Below, piece after piece: positions 1 to 10,229 of a DNA stretch of 64,000 nt. Both the position numbers and the translations under genes were made by a program. Source of the stretch: Burkholderia pseudomultivorans (GTDB lineage Bacteria; Pseudomonadota; Gammaproteobacteria; Burkholderiales; Burkholderiaceae). Below the pieces are notes generated by a model, which saw only the letters and a list, made by a program, of their open reading frames with translations, was not told the origin of the DNA and made no database searches. Each line of letters begins with the position of its first letter. The first letter of the stretch is position 1. The DNA is taken from NCBI RefSeq assembly GCF_001718415.1, contig NZ_CP013378.1:3286001-3350000 (forward strand), read 5' to 3'.

Positions 1-45
1 ACACATGAAAGGTTCCAAATCCATATGTTTTGCGCCGCCCGGCCA

Positions 46-74
46 TTGAAACCTCGCGGCGCGGAACGTATCTT
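46..74 (+). promoter_or_regulatory. candidate sigma-70 promoter for the Bax-inhibitor-like gene
   Basis: TTGAAA at 46-51 and TATCTT at 69-74 are separated by 17 bp. This predicts a start near 81 and an 80-nt leader before the ATG at 162. It rests on sequence match only. Confidence 0.45.
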
Positions 75-161
75 AGCCATAGCTGCTCCGGTTTGCTGCG
101 CCGCACACCGCACGCGCCGAACCGGCCCCGGACGCCCATGCGTTCAATGTTAGGAGAAACC

Positions 162-860
162 ATGAACGACTATCCGTACAATTTCGGCCGCGGCGGCTCC
201 GTCACCACCGCCGAGGTTCGCAACCGCGTGCTGCGCAACACGTACTGGCTGCTCGCGCTGTCGATGGTGCCGACCGTGCTCGGTGCGTGGGTCGGCGTCG
301 CGACGGGCTTCTCGCTGTTCGCGGCCACCAGCCCGATGATGAGCCTGCTGGCGTTCTTCGCGATCGCGTTCGGCTTCATGTTCGCGATCGAGCGGACGAA
401 GAACAGCGCGGCCGGCGTATTCGTGCTGCTCGGCTTCACGTTCTTCATGGGCCTGATGCTGTCGCGCCTGCTGAGCTTCATCCTCGGCTTCTCGAACGGG
501 CCGTCGCTGATCATGCTCGCGTTCGGCGGCACCGGCATCATCTTCGCCGCGATGGCGACGATCGCCACGGTCAGCAAGCGCGATTTCTCGGGCCTCGGAA
601 AGTGGCTGTTCATGGGCGTGATCGTGATCCTGCTCGCCTCGGTCGCGAACATCTTCCTGCAGCTGCCGGCGCTGATGCTGACCGTGTCGGTGCTCGCGAT
701 CGCGATCTTCTCCGCGTACATGCTGTTCGACGTCCAGCGCGTCGTGAACGGCGGCGAGACGAACTACATCACCGCCACGCTCGCGATCTATCTCGACCTG
801 TACAACGTGTTCACGAACCTGCTCGCGCTGCTCGGCATCTTCGGCGGCAACCGCAACTGA
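162..860 (+). CDS. Bax inhibitor-1/YccA family inner membrane protein
   Basis: This 232-aa protein is almost entirely hydrophobic, with about seven membrane segments, and is close to the usual length of bacterial BI-1/YbhL proteins. The C-terminal region has the family-type pattern of an acidic residue in a late helix (FDVQRVV) followed by LYNVFTNLLALLG. Bacterial members are inner-membrane proteins linked to ion leak or membrane protein quality control; the exact role here is unknown. The ATG at 162 is chosen because AGGAGA lies 5 bases upstream; the open frame extends further 5' with no ribosome binding site. It appears monocistronic, followed by a strong terminator. Confidence 0.9.
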   Translation: MNDYPYNFGRGGSVTTAEVRNRVLRNTYWLLALSMVPTVLGAWVGVATGFSLFAATSPMMSLLAFFAIAFGFMFAIERTKNSAAGVFVLLGFTFFMGLMLSRLLSFILGFSNGPSLIMLAFGGTGIIFAAMATIATVSKRDFSGLGKWLFMGVIVILLASVANIFLQLPALMLTVSVLAIAIFSAYMLFDVQRVVNGGETNYITATLAIYLDLYNVFTNLLALLGIFGGNRN

Positions 861-879
861 CGTTCGCGGCACCTCACGA

Positions 880-908
880 AAAACCGGCCCTCACGGGCCG
901 GTTTTTTT
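880..908. terminator. bidirectional intrinsic terminator
   Basis: The stem AACCGGCCC/GGGCCGGTT has T runs on both strands: seven T on plus, five on minus. It sits between the convergent ends of the BI-1-like gene and rlmD and can serve both. Confidence 0.8.
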
Positions 909-931
909 ACGTCCGCTGCCGCCCGCCCCGC

Positions 932-2329
932 TCAGTCGCGCTCGAACAGCGCGATCGATTCGACGTGCGACGTATTCGGGAACATGTTCACGACGCCGGC
1001 GCCCTTGAGCCGGTAGCCGGCTTCGTGCACGAGCAGGCCTGCGTCGCGCGCGAGCGTCGACGGATTGCACGACACGTAGACGATCCGCTTCGGCAGCGGG
1101 CCTTCCCCGCTCTGCGCGATCTCGGCCAGCGCCTTCGACACCGCAAGCGCGCCCTCGCGCGGCGGATCGATCAGGAACTTGTCGAAGGCGCCGAACGCGC
1201 GGATGTCGTCGGCCGTCACCTCGAACAGGTTGCGGCATGCGAAGGTCGTATGGCCGTCCACGCCGTTCTCGCGCGCGTTTGCGAGCGCGCGCGTGGTCAG
1301 CGCTTCGCTGCCCTCGATGCCCATCACCTCGCGTGCGAGGCGCGCGAGCGGCAGCGTGAAGTTGCCGATTCCGCAGAACAGGTCGAGCACGCGATCGTCG
1401 CGCGCCGGCGCGAGCAGGCGCAGCGCGCGGCCCACCAGCACGCGGTTGATCTGGTGATTGACCTGCGTGAAGTCGGTCGGCTTGAACGGCATCCGGATGC
1501 CGAACTCGGGCAGCGTGTAGTCGAGCGGCACGTCGAGCGGATAGAACGGCGTCACCGTGTCCGGCCCCTTCGGCTGCAGCCAGAACTGCACCTTGTGCTC
1601 GTCCGCGAACGCGCGCAGCAGCGCTTCGTCGTCCGCGTTGATCGGCTCCAGCACGCGCAGCACGAGCGCGGTGACCTGCGAGCCGACCGCCAGCTCGATC
1701 TGCGGCATCCGGTCGCGAATCGACAGCCCTTCGACGAGACGGCGCAGCGGCACCAGCATCGCCGATACGTGCGGCGGCAGCACCTCGCAGCTCGTCATGT
1801 CGGCGACGTAGCTGCTCTTCTTCTCGTGGAAACCGACCAGCACGCCGCCCTTCTTCACGACGTTGCGCACGGTCAGGCGCGCCCGGTAGCGGTAACCCCA
1901 GGACGGCCCATGGATCGGCGAGTACATCGTCTCCGCGCGCAGCTTCGCGAGATGCCACAGGTTGTCTTCCAGCACGCGCTGCTTGATCGCGACCTGCGCG
2001 CGCATGTCGAGATGCTGCATCGAGCAGCCGCCGCAGGTGCCGAAGAACGCGCATTTCGGCTGCGTGCGCATCACGCTCGGACGCAGGATGTCGACCACCG
2101 TCGCCTGCTCGTAGCTCGGCTTGCGGCGGTAGCTCGAATAGGTCACGCGCTCGCCGGGCAGCGCGCCCTCGACGAAGATGACCTTGCCCGGCTCGCCGTC
2201 CTCGTTCATCACGCGGCCGACACCGCGCGCGTCCATGTCGAGCGACTCGATCTCGAGAATCGGGGCGACGCCGGGCTCGGCGGGCACGCTTTTCAATTTG
2301 CGCGCAGAAGTGGGGACGGCTTCAGACAC
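932..2329 (-). CDS. rlmD: 23S rRNA (uracil(1939)-C(5))-methyltransferase RlmD
   Basis: RlmD (465 aa) methylates U1939 of 23S rRNA using S-adenosylmethionine. An N-terminal TRAM-like region is followed by the four Fe-S ligand cysteines C93, C99, C102 and C181. The SAM-binding [10 protein letters not shown] motif lies near residues 315-324 and the catalytic nucleophile C421 is in [11 protein letters not shown]. All expected residues are present and the length is normal for the family. It is transcribed alone on the minus strand, divergent from the EEP-family gene. Confidence 0.95.
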   Translation of the reverse strand: MSEAVPTSARKLKSVPAEPGVAPILEIESLDMDARGVGRVMNEDGEPGKVIFVEGALPGERVTYSSYRRKPSYEQATVVDILRPSVMRTQPKCAFFGTCGGCSMQHLDMRAQVAIKQRVLEDNLWHLAKLRAETMYSPIHGPSWGYRYRARLTVRNVVKKGGVLVGFHEKKSSYVADMTSCEVLPPHVSAMLVPLRRLVEGLSIRDRMPQIELAVGSQVTALVLRVLEPINADDEALLRAFADEHKVQFWLQPKGPDTVTPFYPLDVPLDYTLPEFGIRMPFKPTDFTQVNHQINRVLVGRALRLLAPARDDRVLDLFCGIGNFTLPLARLAREVMGIEGSEALTTRALANARENGVDGHTTFACRNLFEVTADDIRAFGAFDKFLIDPPREGALAVSKALAEIAQSGEGPLPKRIVYVSCNPSTLARDAGLLVHEAGYRLKGAGVVNMFPNTSHVESIALFERD

Positions 2330-2470
2330 CAGCTTTTCCTGACAAACGTTGAAGAAGGCGAGATTGTAGACGAAGCTTGCAGGTGAAGGACCGCCTCATC
2401 CGATTTGCATGAGACCCGAGTCGGCGCCGATACGCAAGACCGGCGCGACGGCATGACAGGAGATGCGCAC

Positions 2471-3325
2471 ATGCGACTGATCGACTGGAACATTCAATGG
2501 GGTCGGGACGCGGACGGCGTCGTCGACCTCGGCCGCACCATCGCGGCCGCCCGCGCGCTCGCCGACTTCGACGTGCTGTGCCTGCAGGAAGTCACGCGCG
2601 GCTTCGGCGCATTGCCGGGCGGGCCCGGCGCCGACCAGTTCGCCGAGCTGGCCGCGCTGCTGCCCGGCTATACGATCTTCGACGCGACCGGCGCCGACCT
2701 GCCGCCCGCCACACCCGGCGCGCCGCGCCGCCAGTTCGGCAATGCGATCGCGACGCGGCTGCCGGTCGGGCGCGTGCTGCGCCAGCTGCTGCCCTGGCCG
2801 GCCGACGCGAGCGCGCCGTCGATGCCGCGCGTCGCGCTCGACGTCGAAGTGCATACGGCGTCAGGCGCGCTGCGCGTGGTTACCACCCATCTCGAGTTCT
2901 ACTCCGCGCACCAGCGGCTCGCGCAGGTCGACGCGCTGCGCGACCGCCATCGCGAAGCCTGCGCGCACGCGGACCGGCCGGCGCCCGCCGAGAACGCCAC
3001 CGGGCCGTTCAGCGCGACCGGCCAGCCGCGCGATGCAATCATCTGCGGCGATTTCAACAGCGCATTCGGCAGCGACGCGTACCGGCGCCTGCTCGAACCG
3101 ATCGACGACGCGCCGGCGTTCGTCGACGCATGGATCGCACGCCATCCGGGCCGCACGCCGCCGCCGACGGCCGGCGTCTACGATACGGCGCAATGGTCCG
3201 ACGGACCGCTCGCGTGCGACTTCCTGTTCGTGACCGACACGCTGCTGCCGCGCGTCGCGCGCTGCGAGATCGACGGCGACGTGCGCGCGTCGGATCATCA
3301 GCCGGTCGTGCTCGAACTGAACTGA
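2471..3325 (+). CDS. endonuclease/exonuclease/phosphatase (EEP) family protein
   Basis: This 284-aa protein begins with the EEP signature RLIDWNIQW (metal-binding Asn) and LQEVTRG (Glu). It continues with TTHLEFYS, ICGDFNSAF and a C-terminal SDHQPV, the set expected of an active DNase I-like or phosphodiesterase fold. The substrate cannot be told from sequence; bacterial members act on DNA, phospholipid or other phosphoesters. No signal peptide is seen, suggesting a cytoplasmic enzyme. The ATG at 2471 has AGGAG eight bases upstream; an upstream in-frame ATG at 2405 lacks a clear site. Confidence 0.85.
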   Translation: MRLIDWNIQWGRDADGVVDLGRTIAAARALADFDVLCLQEVTRGFGALPGGPGADQFAELAALLPGYTIFDATGADLPPATPGAPRRQFGNAIATRLPVGRVLRQLLPWPADASAPSMPRVALDVEVHTASGALRVVTTHLEFYSAHQRLAQVDALRDRHREACAHADRPAPAENATGPFSATGQPRDAIICGDFNSAFGSDAYRRLLEPIDDAPAFVDAWIARHPGRTPPPTAGVYDTAQWSDGPLACDFLFVTDTLLPRVARCEIDGDVRASDHQPVVLELN

Positions 3326-3349
3326 TCGGGCCGGCGCGGCCGGTCCGCG

Positions 3350-4126
3350 TTATGCGTCGAACGCGGCCAGATACTCAGCCCAGTGCGGCGCGGCTTCCTG
3401 CGCGAGCGCATTCTTCACGAGCAGGATCTCGTCCGCGTACTCGTTCGGGGTCAGGCCGCCGCGCATCAGCTGGAACCGGCAATACAGCAAGTAGGTGTTG
3501 ACGACGTCGGTTTCGCAATAGTTGCGGATCTCGTCGATCCGCCCGTCCTGGAACGCGGTCCATACCTGGCTGCCGTCCATCCCGAGCTTGCCCGGAAAGC
3601 CGCACAGCTTCGCGAGCGCGTCGAGCGGCGCGTTCGCGCGCGCCTGATACATCGCGAGCAGGTCCATCAGGTCCGTATGCCGCGAGTGATAGCGCGAGAT
3701 GTAGTTGTTCCACTTGAAGTCGCGGTCGTCCTCGCCGAGATCCCAGTAGCGGGTTGCGGCGATTCCGTGCACGAGCGCGCGGTAATGGAGCACCGGCAGG
3801 TCGAAACCGCCGCCGTTCCACGACACCAGCTGCGGCGTGTACTTCTCGATCACGCGATAGAACGACTGGATAAGCGTCGCCTCGTTGTCCTGCGGCGTGC
3901 CGAGCGAGCGCACGCGAAAACCGTTGTTGTCGCGAAACACGCACGAGATCGCCGCGACGCGCTGCAGATGGTGCGGCAGGAAATCGCTGCCGGTCTTCTC
4001 GCGGCGCGCGGCGAACGCGTGTTCGGCCACCGCGGCATCGTCGAGCGTCGCGGGCAAATCTTCCAGACGGCGAATGCCGTCGACATCGGGAATCGTCTCG
4101 ATGTCAAAAACGAGAATCGGTGTCAT
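3350..4126 (-). CDS. 3'-5' exonuclease related to the PolB exonuclease domain
   Basis: This 258-aa DEDD-type exonuclease shows the metal-binding motifs FDIETIP near the N terminus, WNGGGFDLPVL in the middle and YCETDVVNTY near the C terminus. It is a stand-alone nuclease domain without a polymerase. It probably trims 3' ends of DNA or RNA; the substrate is not established. Its ATG lies three bases after the rpoS stop, so it is probably the last gene of the surE-pcm-nlpD-rpoS unit and may rise in stationary phase. Confidence 0.85.
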   Translation of the reverse strand: MTPILVFDIETIPDVDGIRRLEDLPATLDDAAVAEHAFAARREKTGSDFLPHHLQRVAAISCVFRDNNGFRVRSLGTPQDNEATLIQSFYRVIEKYTPQLVSWNGGGFDLPVLHYRALVHGIAATRYWDLGEDDRDFKWNNYISRYHSRHTDLMDLLAMYQARANAPLDALAKLCGFPGKLGMDGSQVWTAFQDGRIDEIRNYCETDVVNTYLLYCRFQLMRGGLTPNEYADEILLVKNALAQEAAPHWAEYLAAFDA

Positions 4127-4129
4127 CAG

Positions 4130-5218
4130 TTACAGAACGGCGTCCTTGCGCACGCCGTTGGAGGCGAAGAACCGCTTGAGGCGCACCAGCGCTTCCTGCT
4201 GGATCTGCCGCACGCGCTCGCGCGTCAGCCCCATCTCGTCGGCCAGCTCCTCGAGCGTCGCCGGTTCGATGTGGTTCAGCCCGAAGCGGCGCTCGATCAC
4301 GTGCCGGTGCTTGTCGGACAGCCGCGACAGCCACGCGCGCGTGAGCGTCTCGAGCTCGCGGTGCTGGACCTCGGCGTCGGGCGACTGGCTCTGGTCGTCG
4401 GGCAGCAGGTCCAGCAGGCTGCTCGCGGGATCGAGATCGAGCGGCGCGTCGAGCGATGCGGTGTGCTCGTTCAGCGCGAGGATGTCGGTGACTTCCTCGG
4501 CGGTCTTGCCGGTGAGATAGGCGATGTCGTCGATGCTGGCTTCGCGGCGCTCGGCCGCCTCGCCCGTCGACATCGAATTCTTTTCGAGGTGGCGCTTCGC
4601 GCGCAGCACCTGGTTCAGTTCGCGGATCACGTGCACCGGCAGGCGCACGGTGCGGGCCTGGTTCATGATCGCCCGCTCGATGCTCTGGCGGATCCACCAC
4701 GTCGCGTAGGTCGAGAAGCGAAAGCCGCGCGTCGGGTCGAACTTCTCGATCGCGTGCATCAGGCCGAGGTTGCCTTCCTCGATCAGGTCGAGCAGCGGCA
4801 CGCCGCGGTTCAGATAGCCCTTCGCGATGCTGACGACGAGCCGCAGGTTGCGCTCGATCATCACCTGCCGCGCTTCGAATTCGCCGGCCTTCGCGAGGCG
4901 CGAATAGCGCTGCTCCTCCTCGACGGTCAGCAGCGGCTTCACGCTGATGCGGTTCAGGTAATGCTGGATCGTGTCGGCCGTGAGTTCGGCCTGCAGCAGC
5001 GCGCGAAAATCGTCGACGTCGGGCGCCGCTTCCGCGCGCCCTTCGCGCTCGTCGTCGCCGCCTTCCGTGTCGGCGTCGCGCGCTTCGAAATCTCGCTCGT
5101 TGTCCGCGACGTCGTCTTCGTCGTCCGTCGAAGCACCAGACCGTTCCACCGATGCTTGCGTGGCTCGACTGATCTTCTCAGAATCGGCTTGCGGAGCTTG
5201 GCGCTTCGATTTCGGCAT
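4130..5218 (-). CDS. rpoS: RNA polymerase sigma factor RpoS (sigma-38)
   Basis: RpoS (362 aa) directs RNA polymerase to stationary-phase and general stress promoters. Seen are an acidic N-terminal extension rich in D/E (about 70 residues), region 1.2 (LLQAELTADTIQHYLNRI), region 2 with the core-binding and -10 recognition helices (DLIEEGNLGLMHAIEKFD, FSTYATWWIRQ), and region 4.2 with the TRERVRQIQ recognition helix. It follows nlpD with an 11-bp gap, the conserved order in beta- and gammaproteobacteria. In other species the main rpoS promoter lies inside nlpD; that was not demonstrated here. Confidence 0.97.
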   Translation of the reverse strand: MPKSKRQAPQADSEKISRATQASVERSGASTDDEDDVADNERDFEARDADTEGGDDEREGRAEAAPDVDDFRALLQAELTADTIQHYLNRISVKPLLTVEEEQRYSRLAKAGEFEARQVMIERNLRLVVSIAKGYLNRGVPLLDLIEEGNLGLMHAIEKFDPTRGFRFSTYATWWIRQSIERAIMNQARTVRLPVHVIRELNQVLRAKRHLEKNSMSTGEAAERREASIDDIAYLTGKTAEEVTDILALNEHTASLDAPLDLDPASSLLDLLPDDQSQSPDAEVQHRELETLTRAWLSRLSDKHRHVIERRFGLNHIEPATLEELADEMGLTRERVRQIQQEALVRLKRFFASNGVRKDAVL

Positions 5219-5229
5219 GGTCGTCTCGG

Positions 5230-6102
5230 TTATTGAGGCGGCAAATACTTCAGCGGATCGACAGGCTTACCCTGCCGGCGAACCTCGAAATGCAGCATCA
5301 CGCGGTCGGAATCGCTGTTCCCCATCTCGGCGATCTTCTGCCCTTTGGTGACCGCGTCCCCCTCTTTTACCATCAAAGCGCGATTGTGTGCATATGCCGT
5401 GAGGTAAGTTGCATCGTGCTTGATGATAATGAGGTTGCCGTAGCCGCGCAGGCCGTTGCCCGCGTAGACCACACGGCCGTCCGCCGCCGCCTTCACGGCC
5501 TCGCCGGCCGAGCCGCCGATATTGACGCCCTTGTTCTTCGCGTCGTCGAAACCGTTCAGCACCGGGCCGCGCGCGGGCCACGCGAACGTCACGGGACCGC
5601 TCGGCGCGGCCGCGGTGTCGCTCGACGCAGAGGCTGCTGCGGGCGGCGTGACCGTCGAGGCCATGCCGGCGGCAGGCGCTGCAGGGCCGCTGCTCAGCGG
5701 TGCGGTCGCGACACCGGCACCGGCGATCGGCGCGCCCGCCATCGCGGCGCCGCCCGGCGGCGCGACGCGCAGCAGCTGGTCGACCTCGATCTGATTCGGG
5801 TTGGCCAGGTTGTTCCACGCGGCGATGTCGCGATAGTTCTGCCCGTTCTCGAGCGCGATCCGGTACAGCGTGTCGCCCGGCTTCACGCGGTAGAAACCCG
5901 GAGGCGGCGGACCGAGCGGCACCGCGGGCTGCGCGCTGGCGGTCGTGCCGAGCGAACCGGAGCGGTCGACGACGGGCGCGTTGTCGAGCCGCGTCGCACA
6001 GGCGGCCAGTAGCGTGGAGAATGCAGCCACACAGATCGCGCGCTGGGCGAATGTGAGCGGTTCCCTGGAACGGTTGTTTTGCATCGCGCGCAACATACTC
6101 AT
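5230..6102 (-). CDS. nlpD: NlpD-like LysM/M23-family murein hydrolase activator lipoprotein
   Basis: About 290 aa. The N terminus has a signal peptide and lipobox (LLAACAT), then a LysM domain (YRVKPGDTLYRIALENG), an Ala/Pro/Ser-rich linker, and a C-terminal LytM (M23-like) domain with VVYAGNGLRGYGNLIIIKH and HFEVR. The LytM domain lacks part of the canonical HxxxD/HxH zinc set, as in NlpD, which activates amidases rather than cutting peptidoglycan itself. The start is uncertain. A TTG at 6111 overlaps the pcm stop; the ATG at 6102 is preferred here, with further ATGs at 6096 and 6084. Confidence 0.9.
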   Translation of the reverse strand: MSMLRAMQNNRSREPLTFAQRAICVAAFSTLLAACATRLDNAPVVDRSGSLGTTASAQPAVPLGPPPPGFYRVKPGDTLYRIALENGQNYRDIAAWNNLANPNQIEVDQLLRVAPPGGAAMAGAPIAGAGVATAPLSSGPAAPAAGMASTVTPPAAASASSDTAAAPSGPVTFAWPARGPVLNGFDDAKNKGVNIGGSAGEAVKAAADGRVVYAGNGLRGYGNLIIIKHDATYLTAYAHNRALMVKEGDAVTKGQKIAEMGNSDSDRVMLHFEVRRQGKPVDPLKYLPPQ

Positions 6103-6107
6103 CGGTT

Positions 6108-7061
6108 TCAAATCACTCCGGATTTTAAAGGGACAAAGAAAACGCGATCAAGCCGGGACTCTCGCCATTGCGCGTGCGCGACACGCTCGACGAGCGTGAG
6201 CACCTGGGGCTGCCCGCTCTGCGCGCCGACCGGCGCGATCAGGCGCCCGCCGATCGCGAGCTGCTCGAGCAGCGCCTGCGGCACGTCGAGCCCCGCCGCC
6301 GCGATCACGATCGCGTCGAACGGGGCCGCGGACGGCAGACCGACACGCCCGTCGCCGTAGTGCAGACGGATGTTCGGCACGCGCAGCGGCCGCAGGTTCA
6401 GCTTCGCGCGCTCGTAGAGCGGCTTGATGCGTTCAATCGAATACACGTCGCGCGCCACATGACTCAGCACCGCGGCCTGATAGCCGCAGCCGGTGCCGAT
6501 TTCGAGCACGCGCTCGAGGGGGCGGCCGGCCATCGCGAGCTCGATCATGCGCGCAACGACCGACGGCTTGGAAATCGTCTGCTGGTGGCCGATCGGCAGC
6601 GCCGAATCCTCGTAGGCCTGCGTCGCGAGACCCGGATCCACGAACAGGTGGCGCGGTACCGCGGCCATTGCCTCCAGCACGCGCGGATCGGTCACGCCGT
6701 TCGCGCGCAAGCGTTCGACCATGCGCTCCCGCACACGTTCCGACGTCAGCGCGAACGCACCGGCCGGCGCGACGCCCGGCGCGGCCATGGGCTTCGGCGC
6801 CGCCGACCGCGGTGCGGCCGGCGTCGGCAGCGCGGCCCGGATCGCGGTCGGCTTCGGTCCGCTCGCGGGCTTCGCGGCGGCGCCGGACGAGGCCGCGCGC
6901 GCCGCGCCCGGCTTCGCCGCAACCGGTTTCAGCACGACCGCGGGTTTGTCGGCGGCCTTCGACGCGGCGCCGCGTTCTCCGGCCCGGCCTTCCGACTTGC
7001 GTGGCGCTCGCTTGAGATCTTCGAGCGCGAGCGGAAATCGCTTCGCGCGCTCGCCGCTCAT
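6108..7061 (-). CDS. pcm: protein-L-isoaspartate O-methyltransferase, with N-terminal extension
   Basis: Pcm (317 aa) repairs isoaspartyl residues in aged proteins using S-adenosylmethionine. The catalytic domain fills the C-terminal two thirds, from [13 protein letters not shown], with the SAM motif [16 protein letters not shown] and a late IAPVG. It differs from the usual ~210-aa enzyme by about 95 N-terminal residues rich in Ala, Pro and Lys, likely disordered. The ATG at 7061 overlaps the surE stop (ATGA), supporting translational coupling and this start. Confidence 0.93.
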   Translation of the reverse strand: MSGERAKRFPLALEDLKRAPRKSEGRAGERGAASKAADKPAVVLKPVAAKPGAARAASSGAAAKPASGPKPTAIRAALPTPAAPRSAAPKPMAAPGVAPAGAFALTSERVRERMVERLRANGVTDPRVLEAMAAVPRHLFVDPGLATQAYEDSALPIGHQQTISKPSVVARMIELAMAGRPLERVLEIGTGCGYQAAVLSHVARDVYSIERIKPLYERAKLNLRPLRVPNIRLHYGDGRVGLPSAAPFDAIVIAAAGLDVPQALLEQLAIGGRLIAPVGAQSGQPQVLTLVERVAHAQWRESRLDRVFFVPLKSGVI

Positions 7062-7819
7062 GAAGCCCGCCCTCCGGCGCGCGCCCATTCGCGCGTCGCG
7101 GGCAGCATCTGGGTATGCGTGAGATCGAGCTGCAGCGGCGTGATCGACACGAAACCGTTTGCGACCGCGTGAAAATCGGTGCCCTCGCTCGCATCGAGCG
7201 CCGCGCCCGCCGCGCCGATCCAGTAGATCGGTTCGCCGCGCGGGTCGGTCTGGCGAATCACCGGCTGCGACGGGTGACGCTTGCCGAGGCGCGTTACCTT
7301 CCAGCCCTTCAGTTCGTCGTACGGCAGGTTCGGGATGTTGACGTTCAGCAGCGGCTGGCCCGGCAGCGGATGCGCGAGGTAATGCTCGACGATTTCCGCC
7401 GCGACGCGCGCCGCGTCGGCGAGATGGGCCCAGCCCTTGTCGGCCAGCGAAAACGCGATCGCCGGCACGCCGAACATGATGCCTTCGGTGGCCGCTGCTA
7501 CTGTCCCCGAATAGAGCGTGTCTTCGCCCATGTTCTGGCCGTTGTTGATTCCCGACACGACGAGGTCCGGCTTCGCATCGGCCATCCCGGTCAGCGCGAC
7601 GTGCACCGAGTCGGTGGGCGTGCCGTTCACGTAGAAGAAACCCGTACTGGGCGCGCGCTGCACGGACAGCGGCCGCGACAAGGTCAGGGAATTCGATGCG
7701 CCGCTGCAGTTCTGCTCGGGCGCGATCACCGTGAGTTCGGCCAGCGGCCGCAGCGCTTCGTCGAGCGCGGCAAGACCCGGGGCGAGATAGCCGTCGTCGT
7801 TGCTGAGTAGGATTCGCAT
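7058..7819 (-). CDS. surE: 5'/3'-nucleotidase SurE
   Basis: SurE (253 aa) is a divalent-metal nucleotidase and exopolyphosphatase of stationary-phase survival. The N terminus [11 protein letters not shown] holds the metal-binding Asp pair, and the NSLT and SGINNGQN motifs complete the active site. Length and order (surE-pcm-nlpD-rpoS) are as expected. Its stop overlaps the pcm start. It is probably the first gene of the minus-strand operon, preceded by about 105 bp that I cannot assign. Confidence 0.95.
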   Translation of the reverse strand: MRILLSNDDGYLAPGLAALDEALRPLAELTVIAPEQNCSGASNSLTLSRPLSVQRAPSTGFFYVNGTPTDSVHVALTGMADAKPDLVVSGINNGQNMGEDTLYSGTVAAATEGIMFGVPAIAFSLADKGWAHLADAARVAAEIVEHYLAHPLPGQPLLNVNIPNLPYDELKGWKVTRLGKRHPSQPVIRQTDPRGEPIYWIGAAGAALDASEGTDFHAVANGFVSITPLQLDLTHTQMLPATREWARAGGRAS

Positions 7820-7925
7820 CCGGCGATTGTAACCGAGGAAAGATGGCGCGCGAGCGACAGTCCGGCGGCCGCCGATGCACGCGCGCGCAGCGTGCGCCGC
7901 CGCGTTGCGCGGCGGCGTTCGGTGC

Positions 7926-9131
7926 TCAGATCGCGCCCGCCTCGCGCAGCGCGGCGATCGCCTGCGCGTCGTAGCCGAGGCCGCGCAGCACCTCGTCCGT
8001 ATGCTCGCCGAGCTCGGGGCCGAGCCAGCGCGTTTCGCCCGGCGTGCCCGACAGCTTCGGCGTGACGTTCGGCAGCGGAATGTCGGTGCCGTCGGCCAGC
8101 TTGAAGTGCTGGATCATCTGCCGCGCGGCGAACTGCGGATCGGTGAACATGTCGGCGGCGCTGTAGATGCGCCCGGCCGGCACGTCGGCCGCATTGAGCA
8201 CCTCGAGCGCTTCGTCGATCGTGCGCGGCGCGAGCCACGCGGCGATCGCGTCGTCGATCTCCTGCGTGCGCGGCACGCGCCCGTCGTTGCGTGCGAGCGC
8301 GGGATCGTCCGCGAGATCGTCGCGGTCGATCGCCTTCATCAGCCGCTTGAAGATCGGATCGCTGTTGCCGCCGATCACGATGCTGCCGTCGCGGCACGCA
8401 TAGGTATTCGACGGCACGATGCCCGGCAGCGATGCGCCGGTGCGCTCGCGCACCATCCCGTACACGCCGTACTCGGGCACCACGCTTTCCATCATGTTGA
8501 ACACGGCTTCGTATAGCGCGACGTCGACCACCTGCCCTGCGCCGCCGTTCACCTTGCGGTGATGAAGCGCCATCAGCCCGCCGATCACGCCGTGCAGCGC
8601 CGCGATCGAATCGCCGATCGAGATGCCGATGCGCGGCGGCGGCAGATCCGGATAGCCGGTGATGTGGCGCAGCCCGCCCATCGATTCGGCGATCGCGCCG
8701 AAACCGGGCCGGTCGCGGTACGGACCCGTCTGCCCGTAGCCGGACAGGCGCACCATCACGAGGCCCGGATTGTCGGCGGACAGGACGTCGTAGCCGAGCC
8801 CGAGCTTTTCGAGCAGGCCCGGGCGGAAATTCTCGATCACGATGTCGGCCTCGCGCGCGAGCTGGCGCGCGATCGTCTTGCCGGCATCGGCCTTCAGGTT
8901 CAGCGTGACCGATTTCTTGTTGCGCGCCTGGACCGACCACCACAGCGACGTGCCGCCCTGCTCCGGATGAAGCTTGCGCCACTTGCGCAGCGGGTCGCCG
9001 CCGTTCGGATCCTCGATCTTGATCACTTCCGCGCCGAATTCGGCGAACAGCCGCGACGCGAACGGCCCCGCGATCAGCGTTCCGAATTCGAGCACTTTGA
9101 CGCCCGCGAGCGGGCCCTGGCTGGTGCTCAT
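7926..9131 (-). CDS. CaiB/BaiF family CoA-transferase
   Basis: This 401-aa class III CoA-transferase moves CoA between carboxylic acids without a ping-pong enzyme-CoA intermediate. Features include the N-terminal [29 protein letters not shown] and the probable catalytic Asp in [12 protein letters not shown]. The substrate is not predictable; neighbours give no pathway hint. The start at ATG 9131 follows GGGAG; the longer frame adds only five residues. It lies 49 bp after recR on the same strand, possibly in the same transcript. Confidence 0.88.
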   Translation of the reverse strand: MSTSQGPLAGVKVLEFGTLIAGPFASRLFAEFGAEVIKIEDPNGGDPLRKWRKLHPEQGGTSLWWSVQARNKKSVTLNLKADAGKTIARQLAREADIVIENFRPGLLEKLGLGYDVLSADNPGLVMVRLSGYGQTGPYRDRPGFGAIAESMGGLRHITGYPDLPPPRIGISIGDSIAALHGVIGGLMALHHRKVNGGAGQVVDVALYEAVFNMMESVVPEYGVYGMVRERTGASLPGIVPSNTYACRDGSIVIGGNSDPIFKRLMKAIDRDDLADDPALARNDGRVPRTQEIDDAIAAWLAPRTIDEALEVLNAADVPAGRIYSAADMFTDPQFAARQMIQHFKLADGTDIPLPNVTPKLSGTPGETRWLGPELGEHTDEVLRGLGYDAQAIAALREAGAI

Positions 9132-9180
9132 GTGTCTCCCTGACATGAGGAACGGCGCCGCCGGCGGGCGGCGCCGGCAA

Positions 9181-9777
9181 TTACATCGTGCGGCGATCGA
9201 GCATCGCGCGGGCGATCGTGCCCGCGTCGACGTATTCGAGTTCGCCGCCGACCGGCACGCCGCGCGCGAGGCGCGTGACCGCGAGCCCGCGCGCCTTCAG
9301 CGTCTGGCCGAGGTAGTGCGCGGTGGCTTCGCCTTCGTTGGTGAAGTTGGTCGCGAGCACGACCTCCTTGACGATGCCGTCGGACGCGCGCCGCACGAGC
9401 CGGTCGAAATGGATTTCCTTCGGGCCGATCCCGTCGAGCGGGCTCAACCGGCCCATCAGCACGAAATACAGCCCGCGATAGGTCATCGTCTGCTCGAGCA
9501 TGATCTGGTCGGCCGGCGTCTCGACGACACACAGCAGCGTCGGATCTCGCTCCTCGTCGCTGCAGACCTCGCAGGTCTGCGCTTCGGTAAACGTATTGCA
9601 CTTCTCGCAGTGCTGCAGATGCTCGGTTGCAAACAGCAGCGAGCGGCCGAGCCGCTCCGCGCCCTCCCGATCGTGCTGCATCAGGTGGTACGCCATGCGC
9701 TGCGCGGATTTCGGCCCGACACCGGGCAGCGCGCGCAGCGCTTCGACGAGCGCGGACAGAGCGGACGGCTGTTTCAT
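9181..9777 (-). CDS. recR: recombination mediator protein RecR
   Basis: RecR (198 aa) acts with RecO/RecF to load RecA on gapped DNA. Seen are an N-terminal helix-hairpin-helix ([15 protein letters not shown]), the four-cysteine zinc finger ([16 protein letters not shown]) and a Toprim domain. Length is standard. It is the third gene of dnaX-ybaB-recR, a conserved bacterial order; the gap to ybaB is 31 bp. Confidence 0.96.
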   Translation of the reverse strand: MKQPSALSALVEALRALPGVGPKSAQRMAYHLMQHDREGAERLGRSLLFATEHLQHCEKCNTFTEAQTCEVCSDEERDPTLLCVVETPADQIMLEQTMTYRGLYFVLMGRLSPLDGIGPKEIHFDRLVRRASDGIVKEVVLATNFTNEGEATAHYLGQTLKARGLAVTRLARGVPVGGELEYVDAGTIARAMLDRRTM

Positions 9778-9808
9778 ACGGCGACAGAAAGTGGCACGGA
9801 CGCCGCGC

Positions 9809-10135
9809 TCAGAACGGCAGCTTGAAGCCCGGGGGCAGCGGCAGGCCCGAGGTCATGCCGCTCATCTTTTCCTGCGACGTCGCCTCGGCCTTGCGCACCG
9901 CGTCGTTGAACGCGGCCGCGACGAGATCCTCGAGCATGTCCTTGTCGTCCGCGAGCAGGCTCGGGTCGATCGACACGCGGCGCACTTCGTTGCGGCAGGT
10001 CATCGTCACCTTGACGAGGCCCGCGCCCGACTGCCCTTCGACTTCGATCTGCGCAAGCTGCTCCTGCATCTTCTTCATGTTTTCCTGCATTTGCTGCGCT
10101 TGCTTCATCAGTCCGGCGATGTTGCCTTTCAACAT
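9809..10135 (-). CDS. YbaB/EbfC family nucleoid-associated protein
   Basis: This 108-aa protein is a small DNA-binding nucleoid-associated factor of the YbaB/EbfC family. The N-terminal half is a Gln/Met/Lys-rich helix ([20 protein letters not shown]), followed by [20 protein letters not shown] and a Gly/Pro-rich tail. The ATG at 10135 is preceded by AAGGAG; an upstream in-frame start would add non-conserved sequence. It sits between dnaX and recR as in most bacteria. Confidence 0.93.
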   Translation of the reverse strand: MLKGNIAGLMKQAQQMQENMKKMQEQLAQIEVEGQSGAGLVKVTMTCRNEVRRVSIDPSLLADDKDMLEDLVAAAFNDAVRKAEATSQEKMSGMTSGLPLPPGFKLPF

Positions 10136-10229
10136 GGGAATACTCCTTCTTGATCGTGTGAAAACCGGCACGCGGCGCGTGCCGGCCAATGGGTGGGGGC
10201 GTGATTGTGCCCGTCCCGGCGCAATCCGT

